This document shows, piece by piece, positions 26,379 through 35,124 of a stretch of DNA of 64,000 bases (positions within the stretch are counted from its first letter, which is position 1; each line of letters begins with the position of its first letter). The translations under genes and the position numbers were made by a program. Origin of the DNA: Nitrosomonas communis (GTDB taxonomy: Bacteria; Pseudomonadota; Gammaproteobacteria; Burkholderiales; Nitrosomonadaceae); NCBI RefSeq assembly GCF_001007935.1, contig NZ_CP011451.1, positions 1,550,001-1,614,000 on the forward strand, in the 5' to 3' direction. The notes under the pieces are model-generated. The model saw nothing but the letters and a program-made list of their open reading frames with translations. It did no database searches and was not told where the DNA came from.

Positions 26379-27272
26379 ATGAAAAACCCTATTCAAGCAT
26401 TTGAACCCAATACTGATGGCCGAGATTTCGTTGTCGGTGACCTGCACGGTTCCTTCTCTGCGCTGGAGAAGTTACTGGAAGGCCTGAATTTTAACGCACT
26501 AAAGGACCGCATCTTCAGCGTTGGTGATCTAGTTGATCGAGGGCCCGATAGCCAAAAGTGTCTTGAGTTGCTCTATGAACCGTGGTTTCACGCGGTTCTT
26601 TCCAACCACGAGCAGATGATGCTGCAAGCGTTCAACGGTGGGGAAATGGGTTACTACTGGTTCCAGAATGGTGGCTTTTGGGGCCAGAAAGCATTGAGCG
26701 ACTGGAACAAACGGCATCTACAACTTCCTGCTGGCAACAGCCTTAAGCTCTTTGAGATGCTACATCTGGTGAATGAGCTGCCGTTTCTCATCACAATAAA
26801 GCTGAAGAGTGGAAGGAAAATCCATGTTATCCACGCCGAGCTTCCAATTGGTCAGCTCATCACTGATGCCGACTTGGTTGATCCTCAGAAGGTACTTCAA
26901 TACGCCCAGATACAGGATCGAAACGGTGACTGGTTTCTTTGGGGTCGTTTCATTTACTACGACTTCTACCGCGTCAACCTTACAGATAAGGACAAGATTA
27001 AGCGTATTGTTGCCAATCGCTTTGCACATGGCATCCCCATATTCAATGACCAGCTGAGTCACATCATCAGTGGTCACACAATAGTTCAACGCCCACTCAC
27101 CATTCTTGGTCAAACAAATATCGACACCTGTGCCTACGGGTGCTATGAGTGCGACAAGTCCAATTGGGAAGCACTTACTTGCGTTGAGCTCGATACATGG
27201 CGCTTCTTCCAGGCAACGCCCGTGGACTTTCGCGAGGTTAAGCCGCTTGAGGTTACATGGGAAGATATTTGA
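26379..27272 (+). CDS. Metallophosphoesterase, lambda-type serine/threonine protein phosphatase
   Basis: A 297-residue calcineurin-like phosphatase. The metal-binding motifs appear in order: GDLHGSF near residue 21, GDLVDRGPD near 49, SNHEQMM near 75, a histidine in VIHAELP near 150 and ISGHTIV near 230. The spacing is that of the phage lambda / PrpA-PrpB group of dinuclear-metal protein phosphatases. There is no signal peptide. Substrates could be phosphoproteins or nucleotides; the sequence does not decide. It stands alone between eroded regions. Confidence 0.85.
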   Translation: MKNPIQAFEPNTDGRDFVVGDLHGSFSALEKLLEGLNFNALKDRIFSVGDLVDRGPDSQKCLELLYEPWFHAVLSNHEQMMLQAFNGGEMGYYWFQNGGFWGQKALSDWNKRHLQLPAGNSLKLFEMLHLVNELPFLITIKLKSGRKIHVIHAELPIGQLITDADLVDPQKVLQYAQIQDRNGDWFLWGRFIYYDFYRVNLTDKDKIKRIVANRFAHGIPIFNDQLSHIISGHTIVQRPLTILGQTNIDTCAYGCYECDKSNWEALTCVELDTWRFFQATPVDFREVKPLEVTWEDI

Positions 27273-27360
27273 CAAAAACCCGTTATCACTGCATCTTATC
27301 AGTACCGTGTGAAATATTAATGCAAAACTGAATAATCTTGGGCAGTAGCCCGCGATAATA

Positions 27361-27475
27361 GCTCTGGCTACTTGGTGGCCTGATTCCGATTCCCGAACTC
27401 AAAAATCCGCTTAAGATGATCGTGGTGCCGGAAGAAGAACGTGGCGGCTATTACATGTTAAGTAAAGTCATAGAA
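27361..27475 (+). pseudogene. Fragment duplicated from the CorC/HlyC transporter gene
   Basis: About 110 bases closely match 42891-42990 of the intact gene: CTACTTGGTGGCCTGATTCC against CTACTTGATGGCCTGATCCC. In protein terms GLIPIPELK and VVPEEERGGYY against GLIPIPELK and AVPEEERGRYH. Only the C-terminal domain region is present. A repeat-C copy abuts its 3' end. Confidence 0.75.
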
Positions 27476-27540
27476 TTACGCGCGGATTATCAAGTGGATT
27501 ATTTTCAGCATTGGCATTGGTAGACGGAGAAAACAACTTA
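27474..27540 (+). repeat. Dispersed repeat family C, copy 3
   Basis: ATTACGCGCGGATTATCAAG then TGGATTATTTTCAGCATTGG, closest to copy 1 at 14355-14405. It directly follows the transporter-gene fragment, so the two may have moved together. Confidence 0.55.
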
Positions 27541-27756
27541 ATTTTGTGAATAGAGAATACTTGAAATCGCCTAAATAGCTTCTATTTATACAAGGCTTGA
27601 TTAATAAATTTTTACATCAGAAAGATCACCGAGTTATAACAATTAAGCGCAGCTGATGTTATATTCACAAGATGAACTATAAGTAAGGCACTTGGGTCAA
27701 TATGCCTGCTAAAATAAAAAAGTAGTATTTTATATTTATGATTGGAGGTCAGTAAA

Positions 27757-28428
27757 ATGAATCAAAATTATTCAACAGTTGCCCAAAGATCGTCATCTGT
27801 TTTGGCAACTAACAAGGTATTGCGTAATACTTACTTACTGCTATCGTTGACATTGTTGTTCAGCGGTTTAACTGCTGGGCTTTCAATGTTCTTAAATATG
27901 CCACCGATGACCTATTTGATTTCTGTCATTAGTGGCATGGTGATTGCAATGTTTGTATTACCGCGTTTTGCCAACTCTACAGCTGGGATCGGAATTGTCT
28001 TTCTGATTACTGGCTTGCTGGGATTTGGGCTGGGACCCATGTTAACCATGTATGCTTCATTGCCCAATGGTGGAAATATCATTACATTGTCACTGGGGGG
28101 CACAGGTATAATATTCATGGGATTATCCGCGTATGCGCTTGCTACACGAAAAGATTTTAGCTTTTTAGGTGGATTCCTGATGGTGGGTTTCTTGTTAGTA
28201 TTAATTGCTGCATTGGCAAATATTTTCTTACAGATACCTGCAATGTCATTAGCGATATCATCTGTCGTTATCCTGATCATGAGTGGTTTCATTTTATACG
28301 ACACTAGCCGTATTATTCATGGTGGCGAAACCAATTATGTGTTAGCAACGATTGGGCTATATATGACAATTTTCAATATCTTTATCAGCTTGTTGCAAAT
28401 TCTAGGCATTATGGGTAACGATGATTAA
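27757..28428 (+). CDS. Bax inhibitor-1 / YccA family membrane protein
   Basis: A 223-residue protein with seven hydrophobic segments spanning about residues 25-215. NKVLRNTYLLLSLTLLFSGL, FILYDTSRIIHGGETNYVLA and NIFISLLQILGIMGN are the conserved parts of the BI-1/YccA family, including the aspartate and histidine/asparagine motif before the last helix. Members are inner-membrane proteins that modulate FtsH proteolysis or ion flux in Escherichia coli. GGAGG stands nine bases before the ATG at 27757. A terminator follows at 28457. Confidence 0.9.
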   Translation: MNQNYSTVAQRSSSVLATNKVLRNTYLLLSLTLLFSGLTAGLSMFLNMPPMTYLISVISGMVIAMFVLPRFANSTAGIGIVFLITGLLGFGLGPMLTMYASLPNGGNIITLSLGGTGIIFMGLSAYALATRKDFSFLGGFLMVGFLLVLIAALANIFLQIPAMSLAISSVVILIMSGFILYDTSRIIHGGETNYVLATIGLYMTIFNIFISLLQILGIMGNDD

Positions 28429-28456
28429 TTGTCAATCACTGTAGCTAGCTATTCAC

Positions 28457-28485
28457 AGCCCCGGCTTGACCGGGGCTTTGTTTTT
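28457..28485 (+). terminator. Rho-independent terminator after the BI-1 gene
   Basis: AGCCCCGG, loop CTTGA, CCGGGGCT, then TTGTTTTT. The eight-base stem and T-run are textbook for plus-strand termination. Confidence 0.92.
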
Positions 28486-28520
28486 AGAGCGAAATATATG
28501 GAAGGAGAAGAGGTCTGGAT

Positions 28521-28700
28521 ATGGATTGGATGCAAATTGCCTCTGCATTAGCGTTAGGAATGTTCTTAATAATTTTATTCCCTGCAGCACTGCAAATGAT
28601 GAAGAACAGCCCTAAAGCTTCACCTTCGGATTGGAAGGCTGTAATCGTTCCCATGATAATAATTGTTTTGTTCATCATGTTGTTAATTAAATTAGTTTAA
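28521..28700 (+). CDS. Small membrane protein, 59 residues
   Basis: Two hydrophobic helices, LALGMFLIILFPAAL (about residues 10-24) and VIVPMIIIVLFIMLLIKLV (41-59), joined by a polar loop MMKNSPKASPSDWK. GAGAAGAGG precedes the ATG by about eight bases. It lies 35 bp after the BI-1 terminator on the same strand. Codon use and clear ends make it credible; the family is unknown to me. Confidence 0.65.
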   Translation: MDWMQIASALALGMFLIILFPAALQMMKNSPKASPSDWKAVIVPMIIIVLFIMLLIKLV

Positions 28701-29304
28701 AGTCAAGCTTTTATTGATACAAACTTTGGACTATAAGAAGATATGATGGCGCGTTGATTTTAAATTCTTGCGAAGTAAAAGTTACTTGACCCGCAGCCAT
28801 ATGAGTGAGCTTTTCCACCAGCGATAGCGCTTATTATCATATGTAGCCCTCTTGATTTCCTTGCTGCTCCCGTTTGTGTGCCACCGTACAGACTGGGTTA
28901 ATAGCATAGGTACAATAGAGGCTCGTCTTTATTCTTAGCCTTAAAGCCGGAGACCTAACTAAAGAAGCTCTGCTATGAGTGACGCTACCGATCCTATATG
29001 CAAGCGTGCATTGATAGAGGCAGGAAGACCCAGGGTGGCGTAGTAATCGAACTGATGAAAGTGATACGTTACGAAGCAATGACGAGGGTCAACCACTAAT
29101 TAGATTTTGATGCGGGACATCTTCTAACCTTTATCCGATAAGCCGGCTTCCCCATACTGTTAATAAACATTAGTGAGCGGAAAACAGGGAAGTTACTTGC
29201 TCGGCATTACGTCATTCAGCAGCTTGGTGCTCTATTGAAGAAGATAAGGATATTAGGCATTGCTTATCCTAATACACCGTTGACCACGATATCTAAAAGG
29301 GACC
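28701..29304. other. No supportable gene
   Basis: Short ORFs only. TGTGTGCCACCGTACAG at about 28874-28890 faintly resembles the palindrome seen upstream of two genes further on, but the left arm is poor. The DUF1264 gene promoter presumably lies near the right edge. Confidence 0.4.
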
Positions 29305-30108
29305 ATGATGAACAGATTTAGCAAAACCTATGCCGTTATTGCACTTCTCGTAGCCTTACCCATTGGAGTTCCAGCACCACTGGCATTAGCAGAAAATGGA
29401 ACCCAACCTGGAACAGCACCGCCCGGTGAGTCTAAATCGGCAAAAACAAAAATGCTAGAAGCCGGCGCCAAGCTTCTGCAAAGCAATGATCCTCTAAAGG
29501 AGTTTGACATCTACCTCGTGGGCTTTCATCCCATGAAGGATCATCCGGAAAACCAGATGGAAGCTCATCATTATTGTCACCAGGTTAATGAAGATTTTGC
29601 CCAGTGCGTGCTATTCGATGGCAATACCAAAGATGCCAACCTGAATGGTATCGAATATATTATTTCCGAAAAGCTTTTCGCTACCCTACCCGAAGAAGAG
29701 AAAAAATACTGGCATCCTCACAATGGCGAGATTTTGTCCGGACAACTGATCGCACCCAATATTCCCGACATTGCCGAAAAGGCATTGATGAAGGAAAAAA
29801 TGAACAGCTATGGTAAAACCTGGCATGTCTGGAACACGGGCTTTTATAAAGGCACACCAGCCGACCTGCTCCCTCTGGGGGATCCAATGCTTGGCTGGTC
29901 GTTTAATCGTGATGGCGAAGCCATGCCTGGTCTCGTCGAAGAACGTGACAGAAAGATGGATATCAATACGATGGAAATACGCAAAAAGCGCGATGACTTG
30001 CATAAGTTTGCAAATCCTCAATCAGGTGTCGATGACCTGAAGGGAAAATTCGGACGTCCGTTCCAGGATATTCCAGGAGTGGTGGATAAAAAAAGCGTAA
30101 ATAATTAA
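29305..30108 (+). CDS. DUF1264 domain-containing exported protein
   Basis: A 267-residue protein with a signal sequence (KTYAVIALLVALPIGVPAPL, cleavage likely after LALA). The mature part is a complete DUF1264 domain: FDIYLVGFHPMKDHPENQ, EAHHYCHQVNEDFAQCVLFD, GIEYIISEKLFATLPEEEKK, YWHPHNGEILSGQL. Plant members of the family are oil-body-associated proteins; the bacterial function is unknown. Conserved histidines and two cysteines could bind a metal. A second ATG follows immediately (29308) and either may be used; GGGA is upstream. Likely periplasmic. Confidence 0.88.
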   Translation: MMNRFSKTYAVIALLVALPIGVPAPLALAENGTQPGTAPPGESKSAKTKMLEAGAKLLQSNDPLKEFDIYLVGFHPMKDHPENQMEAHHYCHQVNEDFAQCVLFDGNTKDANLNGIEYIISEKLFATLPEEEKKYWHPHNGEILSGQLIAPNIPDIAEKALMKEKMNSYGKTWHVWNTGFYKGTPADLLPLGDPMLGWSFNRDGEAMPGLVEERDRKMDINTMEIRKKRDDLHKFANPQSGVDDLKGKFGRPFQDIPGVVDKKSVNN

Positions 30109-30127
30109 AAATTAAAATGGATGAAAG

Positions 30128-30325
30128 TAGCTGCAGGACATTGACAGCTGAAAAAGACTCATTTTCGCAGAATTGTGGTCAGGTAATGAATATTGGAGAG
30201 TATAAGCAGTTGCACCAACAGCGGTTGGGCTATTATTCGCAAGAACAAGAATTCAGGATTCTGTATCTGGCCTCATTTGCACTAAAAAAAGGAATATCAC
30301 GGGCTGATATGACGTTTGCTCTTAT
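30128..30325 (+). repeat. RAYT-like transposase 3'-end remnant, copy R2
   Basis: ATTGGAGAGTATAAGCAGTT then GCACCAACAGCGGTTGGGCT and TTCGCAAGAACAAGAATTC correspond to the helix-turn-helix coding region also seen at 23795 and 33248. Frames are broken, and a spurious ORF (MNIGEYKQLHQQRLG) crosses it. Confidence 0.6.
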
Positions 30326-30618
30326 TCAGCATCTCCACTTCATAGTGCTTGACCCAGCACCGAATCAATTTGGGCAACCTCTCTAACTGCCTGCCTACCA
30401 TAACATAGACATAGATTATGCTTTGATGAGGTTTACGCTTTGGCCCTTTAACCTTGAATTCCAGCGTGAATGCTCATGGCAATAATCTCTTCATCTTTTA
30501 ATCTCATTGCCAACTCCTCATTTAAGCTATCAATGAAATTAAACAGATCAAAACAAGCGTTTATTCAGGTAGCCAACTACGAGAAGGACTCATGCTGGAA
30601 GACTACTATTTCATTCTT

Positions 30619-30634
30619 CGTGCGGTATCGTACA
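30619..30634. promoter_or_regulatory. Candidate operator, CGTGCG-GTAT-CGTACA
   Basis: A palindrome-like site about 70 bp before the Ser/Gly-rich protein gene. The same motif occurs in perfect form (TGTACG-CTTT-CGTACA) about 255 bp before the PRC-barrel gene, and both are followed by GATAA. A shared regulator is inferred, not shown. Confidence 0.4.
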
Positions 30635-30701
30635 GATAAGTTTATAAGAAGTGAGTTACGATTTCGATACAGCGATTATGCTGGTTTATTTGGAGGCTAT
30701 C

Positions 30702-31088
30702 ATGAAATTCACTTTAAAAAACACAATTAGTTCTTCGATAGTTGCAAGTCTTATCTTTTTTGGCCTGAATGGTATCCTGAATGCTACAGGACACGATGGC
30801 AAAAGCTCTACGGGGCAGTCTTCCTCACAAGGTAGCTCTATGTCAGGAGGCTCCTCATCTGGACAGGAAAGCGCTCCAAGCCAAACTGGAAGGTCTATCG
30901 ATCCTTCCGAAGAGCCTTACTCGAGCGGAGACAAAGGCATGGCACCAACTTCCACAGGATCGGATAATGCCCCCGGGCCCGCTGAGCAACCGGGCGCAAA
31001 AAGGGGAGAAAATAGTTCAACGACTGGACAGCCTTCGCCGCAGGGTAGTTCTTCAAGCGGCCAAGAAAATATGCGGCGCAACTATTAA
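30702..31088 (+). CDS. Exported low-complexity Ser/Gly/Gln/Pro-rich protein
   Basis: A 128-residue protein. A signal-like N-terminus (MKFTLKNTISSSIVASLIFF, GLNGILNATG) precedes a disordered tail rich in Ser, Gly, Gln and Pro (SSSQGSSMSGGSSSGQESAP, PSPQGSSSSGQEN). No domain is recognised. Start taken at 30702, with GGAGG seven bases upstream; the longer frame from 30651 lacks a site. Probably a periplasmic or surface peptide. It is preceded by the palindromic candidate operator at 30619. Confidence 0.7.
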   Translation: MKFTLKNTISSSIVASLIFFGLNGILNATGHDGKSSTGQSSSQGSSMSGGSSSGQESAPSQTGRSIDPSEEPYSSGDKGMAPTSTGSDNAPGPAEQPGAKRGENSSTTGQPSPQGSSSSGQENMRRNY

Positions 31089-31449
31089 ACAAATATCAAT
31101 CTGATATGAGAATGTAGGAGGATAATTTTTTATCCTTCTGCACTCTTGCCCTCTTTATCTCTGCCTTCCAAGATTTCCAAATACTTGCTTTATCACATAA
31201 CATAGCGTGGAGATCGCAGCGAAAACATTTATAACATAGGTAATGTGGCCAGCTAAGGTTTTTAGAAATGCTTAGAATGGTTGTTGTTGATTACAGCGGG
31301 TACTTCATGGCTATTTCATCTAGTGGACTATTATTATCATCCCATCAACGAAACACTTGACGGTAATTCGTCATCGAAAATGCCCATCATCAATCTGAAA
31401 TAGAACCGAATTTGAAGGCTAGATTTATTTAGAGGATGAATATTTCATA

Positions 31450-31690
31450 ATTGAAATGCATAAAAGGATGAGAAAGAAAAAGACGATTTGAATATAGCCT
31501 CGCAGTAAAAATGACCGATTGTGCCAAGCCTTTGTTTAGCTGAAATTGCAGTGCAATACAAAGACCGGAAAACGGCGGTTAAGTTATTGTTCGCAAGAAC
31601 AATAATTCCTGATTCTGGATCTGTCCCATTTGCACACCACAACCAATTCTCAGATATCATTCTTTTCGCTTTGATTCATCATGAGCAAAT
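31450..31690 (+). repeat. RAYT-like transposase 3'-end remnant, copy R3
   Basis: AGAAAGAAAAAGACGATTTG and GAAATTGCAGTGCAATACAA then AGACCGGAAAACGGCGGTTA match copies R1 and R4. In protein terms AEIAVQYKDRKTAV is followed by a deletion that joins to the FARTIIPDS end. It lies 75 bp before a 103-bp palindromic element. Confidence 0.6.
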
Positions 31691-31764
31691 TTTAATTCTT
31701 TAACTTCCCAAGGACACTGAAGGCCGAAAACCAGTCTAAACAAAGTCTCACTATCCATCATCTA

Positions 31765-31867
31765 ATTCCATTTCTAAATCAAAAATGACGCGAAGGCGAA
31801 CCGCAGACAGTACAAATAATACGGCAAGGTGAAGCCGACAAGGTCAGTTTTGATTTAGAAATGGAAT
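31765..31867 (+). repeat. 103-bp palindromic MITE-like element, copy 2
   Basis: The cleanest copy. ATTCCATTTCTAAATCAAAA at the left and TTTTGATTTAGAAATGGAAT at the right are exact complements over 20 bp, extended by TGAC/GTCA after one mismatch. The core holds GACGCGAAGGCGAACCGCAG and AATACGGCAAGGTGAAGCCG. Confidence 0.88.
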
Positions 31868-31985
31868 AATAATGTCATACCCACTAAAATTCATATATAA
31901 CCAGTAGTTATATGCTACAGCTTGATAGATCTGAAGGTACATGGTGCGGTGATATAGCCAAAATTAAAACCCTTTTTCTGGTTTA

Positions 31986-32001
31986 TGTACGCTTTCGTAC
32001 A
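31986..32001. promoter_or_regulatory. Candidate operator, TGTACG-CTTT-CGTACA
   Basis: A perfect 6-4-6 inverted repeat about 255 bp upstream of the double PRC-barrel gene. It matches the site at 30619-30634, and both sites continue GATAA on the right. Such palindromes usually bind a dimeric regulator; which one cannot be said. Confidence 0.45.
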
Positions 32002-32254
32002 GATAATTACCTGATTTTACTGCTAGGATGAATCCTCCTTTTACAAAGGAAGCTCATAAATATCACTAGCAGATCAGTGTTGGCGCTTATGATAGGGATA
32101 TTTTTCGTTAACGACGCGGTTTTGAATTGTTATTAGCGGCACAATTAACATAGCTACTAATCACAGTTCTTTAAAGACTCCACCAAATTAATCAGTCTCG
32201 AACCGCTTTATTGCGTGCCTTTAAATTAATCAAAAAATCAATAGGAGTTATACC

Positions 32255-33055
32255 ATGATACATAATAAATTTCTTTTCAGCATAGCGTCTATAATCAGTC
32301 TCAGTTTTTTATTTACTTGCGCATCCGCACAAACTAATGAGAAGCAGGAGTGGGAGAAAGGTAGTAATTCGAAGAATAAAGCTGAACAGTCTTATGGTAG
32401 TGGCGATGATGTTGAATGGGGTTCCACCGATGTGGCCTACGATATCACTGCCACAAATCTCATGGATATGAAAGTTATTGATCAAACTGGCAAGAAAATT
32501 GGTGAAATTGATGATTTGATATTGAGTACAAAAGAAAAAGTCGCTTATGCAATAGTATCAGTTGGCGGCTTCCTCGGTGTTGGTGATAAATTAGTCTCTA
32601 TCCCATTTCAGGATATAGAAATCCGTAAAGCAAAGAAAGAAGCTGTCATTAATCTTTCTAAGCAAGAGTTAGAAAAAATGCCTGAGTTTAAATCAGAATC
32701 TATCGAGAGTCGTAATTACCAGGCAGAGGATCTTCCTGCAATGGATGCAACCAAACGCCTCACTCGCGGTGGCACTGAAGATTACGCTATAAACGCTAAA
32801 AAGCTTTTTGATGTAGACATCATCGATAAAAATAGCAAGAAAGTAGGTGAAGTTGATGACTTGTTATTGAGCCAAGATGGCAAAGTTGTGTATGGAATAG
32901 TGGATGTTGGTGGCATGCTCGGCATGGGTAAGAAATCGGTTGCCGTACCATTTCATCACTTAACAGCTAATAGGACAGAAGAAAGAATTTTATTAAATGT
33001 TACTAAGGAGCAGTTAGAAAAAGCGCCAGAGTTTAAATTTAGAAATAAGGATTAA
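32255..33055 (+). CDS. Exported protein with two PRC-barrel domains
   Basis: A 266-residue protein. The signal sequence (KFLFSIASIISLSFLFTCAS, cleavage near ASA) is followed by a charged linker and two PRC-barrel domains. The first (about residues 65-145) has NLMDMKVIDQTGKKIGEIDD; the second (about 180-260) has KLFDVDIIDKNSKKVGEVDD. Each ends in a repeated LSKQELEKMPEFK or VTKEQLEKAPEFK motif, so the unit was duplicated as a whole. PRC barrels are protein- or RNA-contact modules; periplasmic versions accompany stress proteins. AGGAG lies about ten bases before the ATG. Confidence 0.9.
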   Translation: MIHNKFLFSIASIISLSFLFTCASAQTNEKQEWEKGSNSKNKAEQSYGSGDDVEWGSTDVAYDITATNLMDMKVIDQTGKKIGEIDDLILSTKEKVAYAIVSVGGFLGVGDKLVSIPFQDIEIRKAKKEAVINLSKQELEKMPEFKSESIESRNYQAEDLPAMDATKRLTRGGTEDYAINAKKLFDVDIIDKNSKKVGEVDDLLLSQDGKVVYGIVDVGGMLGMGKKSVAVPFHHLTANRTEERILLNVTKEQLEKAPEFKFRNKD

Positions 33056-33070
33056 TAAGTTTACTCCTTA

Positions 33071-33090
33071 CCTCCGGGCAAGCTCGGAGG
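33071..33090 (+). terminator. Hairpin after the PRC-barrel gene
   Basis: CCTCCG, loop GGCAAGCT, CGGAGG, then TTATATT. The stem is short and the tail only partly T-rich, so termination is likely but not certain. It lies 16 bp past the stop codon. Confidence 0.6.
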
Positions 33091-33247
33091 TTATATTACA
33101 TAACCACCTTAGAACACATTTTGCATGTTTTTTACCAAGGTTATTAATCTCCATTTGTGCACTGAATCTCCAGCGCATAAGTTGTTGAGTGAAAGATACA
33201 CTTATTATCACTCATCATATTTTTTCTCAGCATTGAGGTTTTAGTAA

Positions 33248-33515
33248 TAATTTGGAAATTATCAGTTGGGAAAGAAAAAAGACGATTTCAATCTAGCCAA
33301 GCAACAAAAACTGCCGGTTGCGTAAAGCCCCTGTCTGAAATTGCAGTGCAACACAAAGACCGGAAAATGGCTATTATTGCTACCTACAAACCAGCGGCAT
33401 ACAGTCAGCAAGGAATTGGAGAGTGCAGCCACTTATACCAACAACGGTTGGGGCTATGGTTCGAAAGAACAAGAATTCTTGATCCGTATCTAGCCCTATT
33501 TGCACTTATAAATTC
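33248..33515 (+). repeat. RAYT-like transposase 3'-end remnant, copy R4
   Basis: The longest copy. It reads KPLSEIAVQHKDRKMAIIA, then TYKPAAYSQQGIGECSHLY, and after a frame change PTTVGAMVRKNKNS. This reproduces the C-terminal linker and helix-turn-helix of RAYT proteins. Left border near TAATTTGGAAATTATCAGTTG, a border also found in copy R1. Confidence 0.65.
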
Positions 33516-33771
33516 AATTCATAAAGAAACAAAACACCTAACGCTAGCTAGTCCAAGGACATTCCGAACGCATAACCTTTTATTCTAAAGAGTAGTTACA
33601 TAACTTGTAACTGAGCACTCTCGTTGGATAAATATATGAGCTCCTACTCACCATTATTTCCCATTAAACTTCCCCTACTCTACTAAGAGAAAGCGGAATC
33701 GCAATTGTCAGCTGGATCGCCGATCCAACTCTTGTGAGTGTACACTTCATTTCAGCAATTCCGCCACAAGC

Positions 33772-34458
33772 TTATGGTTGAGATGCATTGCATTCACCCA
33801 CATGATCAATGGAAGCACCCGCTGCTGCTGCCTCGCATGCATTACCATAGGTTATTCCATTGCAACCACAGACTGGCTCATACTGTCTTGTGCAAATAGT
33901 AGGCTTTTCCTTGCAGGTGCCCTCTGCATCGGCAATCCGGCAATGACCGATACCAAAATCACAATATTGTTGCGTACTTGCACATTGTTTGCCTTGGATC
34001 CCGCCACAGCTCTGTGGTTGGTTGATTACATCAATTGGTTCACAAGCTTTAGTTAATTCTACGTTATAGAAAGTACCGGATGGAGGGTGGATAGCGTTTA
34101 GTCTCTGTATAAAATCGCTGAATTTTTCTGGAGTGGCACTAAAACCCGCCTCAGCACATAAAGACATGCCACCTTCTATAAAAATAGGTCCCCCTGCTCT
34201 AGGACTATATACATACAGCGTATCGACAGCTCCATCCTTAAACGCATGACCGATAACCTTGCGAACTCTGTGTTCAGAAGCAGAATCAACAGCGCCTCCT
34301 GTACCGCCAATGCTAACATTAACCGCACGATGTTCTGCATGCACGGATATTGTATTGAACAAGAATGCTCCACCTATTAAGACATATGCAAGTCCTTTCA
34401 TTTTTCTACCACTTATTAAAACATAAGAATTTATTAACCAAGTTATGAGTGTGTTCAT
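33772..34458 (-). CDS. Exported Kazal-type protease-inhibitor domain protein
   Basis: A 228-residue protein. After an N-terminal hydrophobic region ([20 protein letters not shown], ending VHA) comes an unassigned domain (residues about 45-140). Then a cysteine-rich stretch ([17 protein letters not shown]) and a C-terminal Kazal domain ([20 protein letters not shown], ending GEC) follow. The Kazal cysteines and the [12 protein letters not shown] core are complete, so inhibition of a serine protease is plausible. The start at 34458 has GGAGG eight bases upstream; an inner start at MKGLAYV would give a more typical signal peptide. Expected in the periplasm or outside. Confidence 0.85.
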   Translation of the reverse strand: MNTLITWLINSYVLISGRKMKGLAYVLIGGAFLFNTISVHAEHRAVNVSIGGTGGAVDSASEHRVRKVIGHAFKDGAVDTLYVYSPRAGGPIFIEGGMSLCAEAGFSATPEKFSDFIQRLNAIHPPSGTFYNVELTKACEPIDVINQPQSCGGIQGKQCASTQQYCDFGIGHCRIADAEGTCKEKPTICTRQYEPVCGCNGITYGNACEAAAAGASIDHVGECNASQP

Positions 34459-34879
34459 AGCTATTACCTCCATAGGCTGAAAAAGAATTTATTGATGTAT
34501 AAATTCCTCAACGATGAAATATTAATGCGTCTCTTATACTCTCAGAGTCTGCACAGCTATTACGAGTACAATTGGCAATTATTGCTGTACTTCATTATTC
34601 ATCTATAAATGCTTATAAGATCGATTGATTTACCATATCAGATTATATTTGGCTCCTTTTTGATGCTGAATTGCTTGCCATCCTCCTTCCTTTTATCACC
34701 TCCTGTCGCATGGCAGAACGATTAGGTGATTCATTATTTCCAGATAGTACAAAAACATTAGAGTGTTGACCAGTAATTCCATTCCTATTTCATAAATAAA
34801 TTTATAATCCAAGGCATGCTTGCTTCTTATATTGTTCCTGCATTAACAAGCCCCCTTGGCTTGCCTCTACTCTGACTCG
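34459..34879. other. Intergenic, no gene seen
   Basis: AT-rich DNA upstream of the Kazal-domain gene; its promoter should lie here. TTTATCACCTCCTGTCGCAT near 34690 looks like a displaced ribosome-binding site on the minus strand but leads into no ORF. Confidence 0.4.
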
Positions 34880-35000
34880 CCGTTCAGGAACGAAATCCAC
34901 AAGTTGATACTTTTATTTAATTCAATCTATTACGATCGAATGGGTCAAATGGTTTATTTTCAGCACTAATGGGCAAAGAAAATGCTTTAATTCAAAGCGT
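34880..35000 (+). repeat. Dispersed repeat family C, copy 4
   Basis: AACGAAATCCACAAGTTGAT, later GGTCAAATGGTTTATTTTCA and GCACTAATGGGCAAAG. More diverged than copies 1 and 2 but with the same order and spacing of blocks as copy 2. Confidence 0.55.
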
Positions 35001-35124
35001 AGAAAATAATGCGTCTGGATCGTTTTCCACATATAAGAGCTGGGTTGGAATGCCATAGCTGAATCTGTCCGAAATAGAGGCCTTTAAAGCTAAGTGTGTG
35101 CGTTACCCTAGTTGCCCCAGATTG

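Noticed and set aside
26760..27275. 171-codon minus-strand ORF
   Set aside because: Antisense to the metallophosphoesterase gene with intact catalytic motifs on the plus strand.
28874..28890. Third copy of the 6-4-6 palindrome
   Set aside because: Only the right arm CGTACA fits; the left arm TGTGTG is too far from TGTACG to count.
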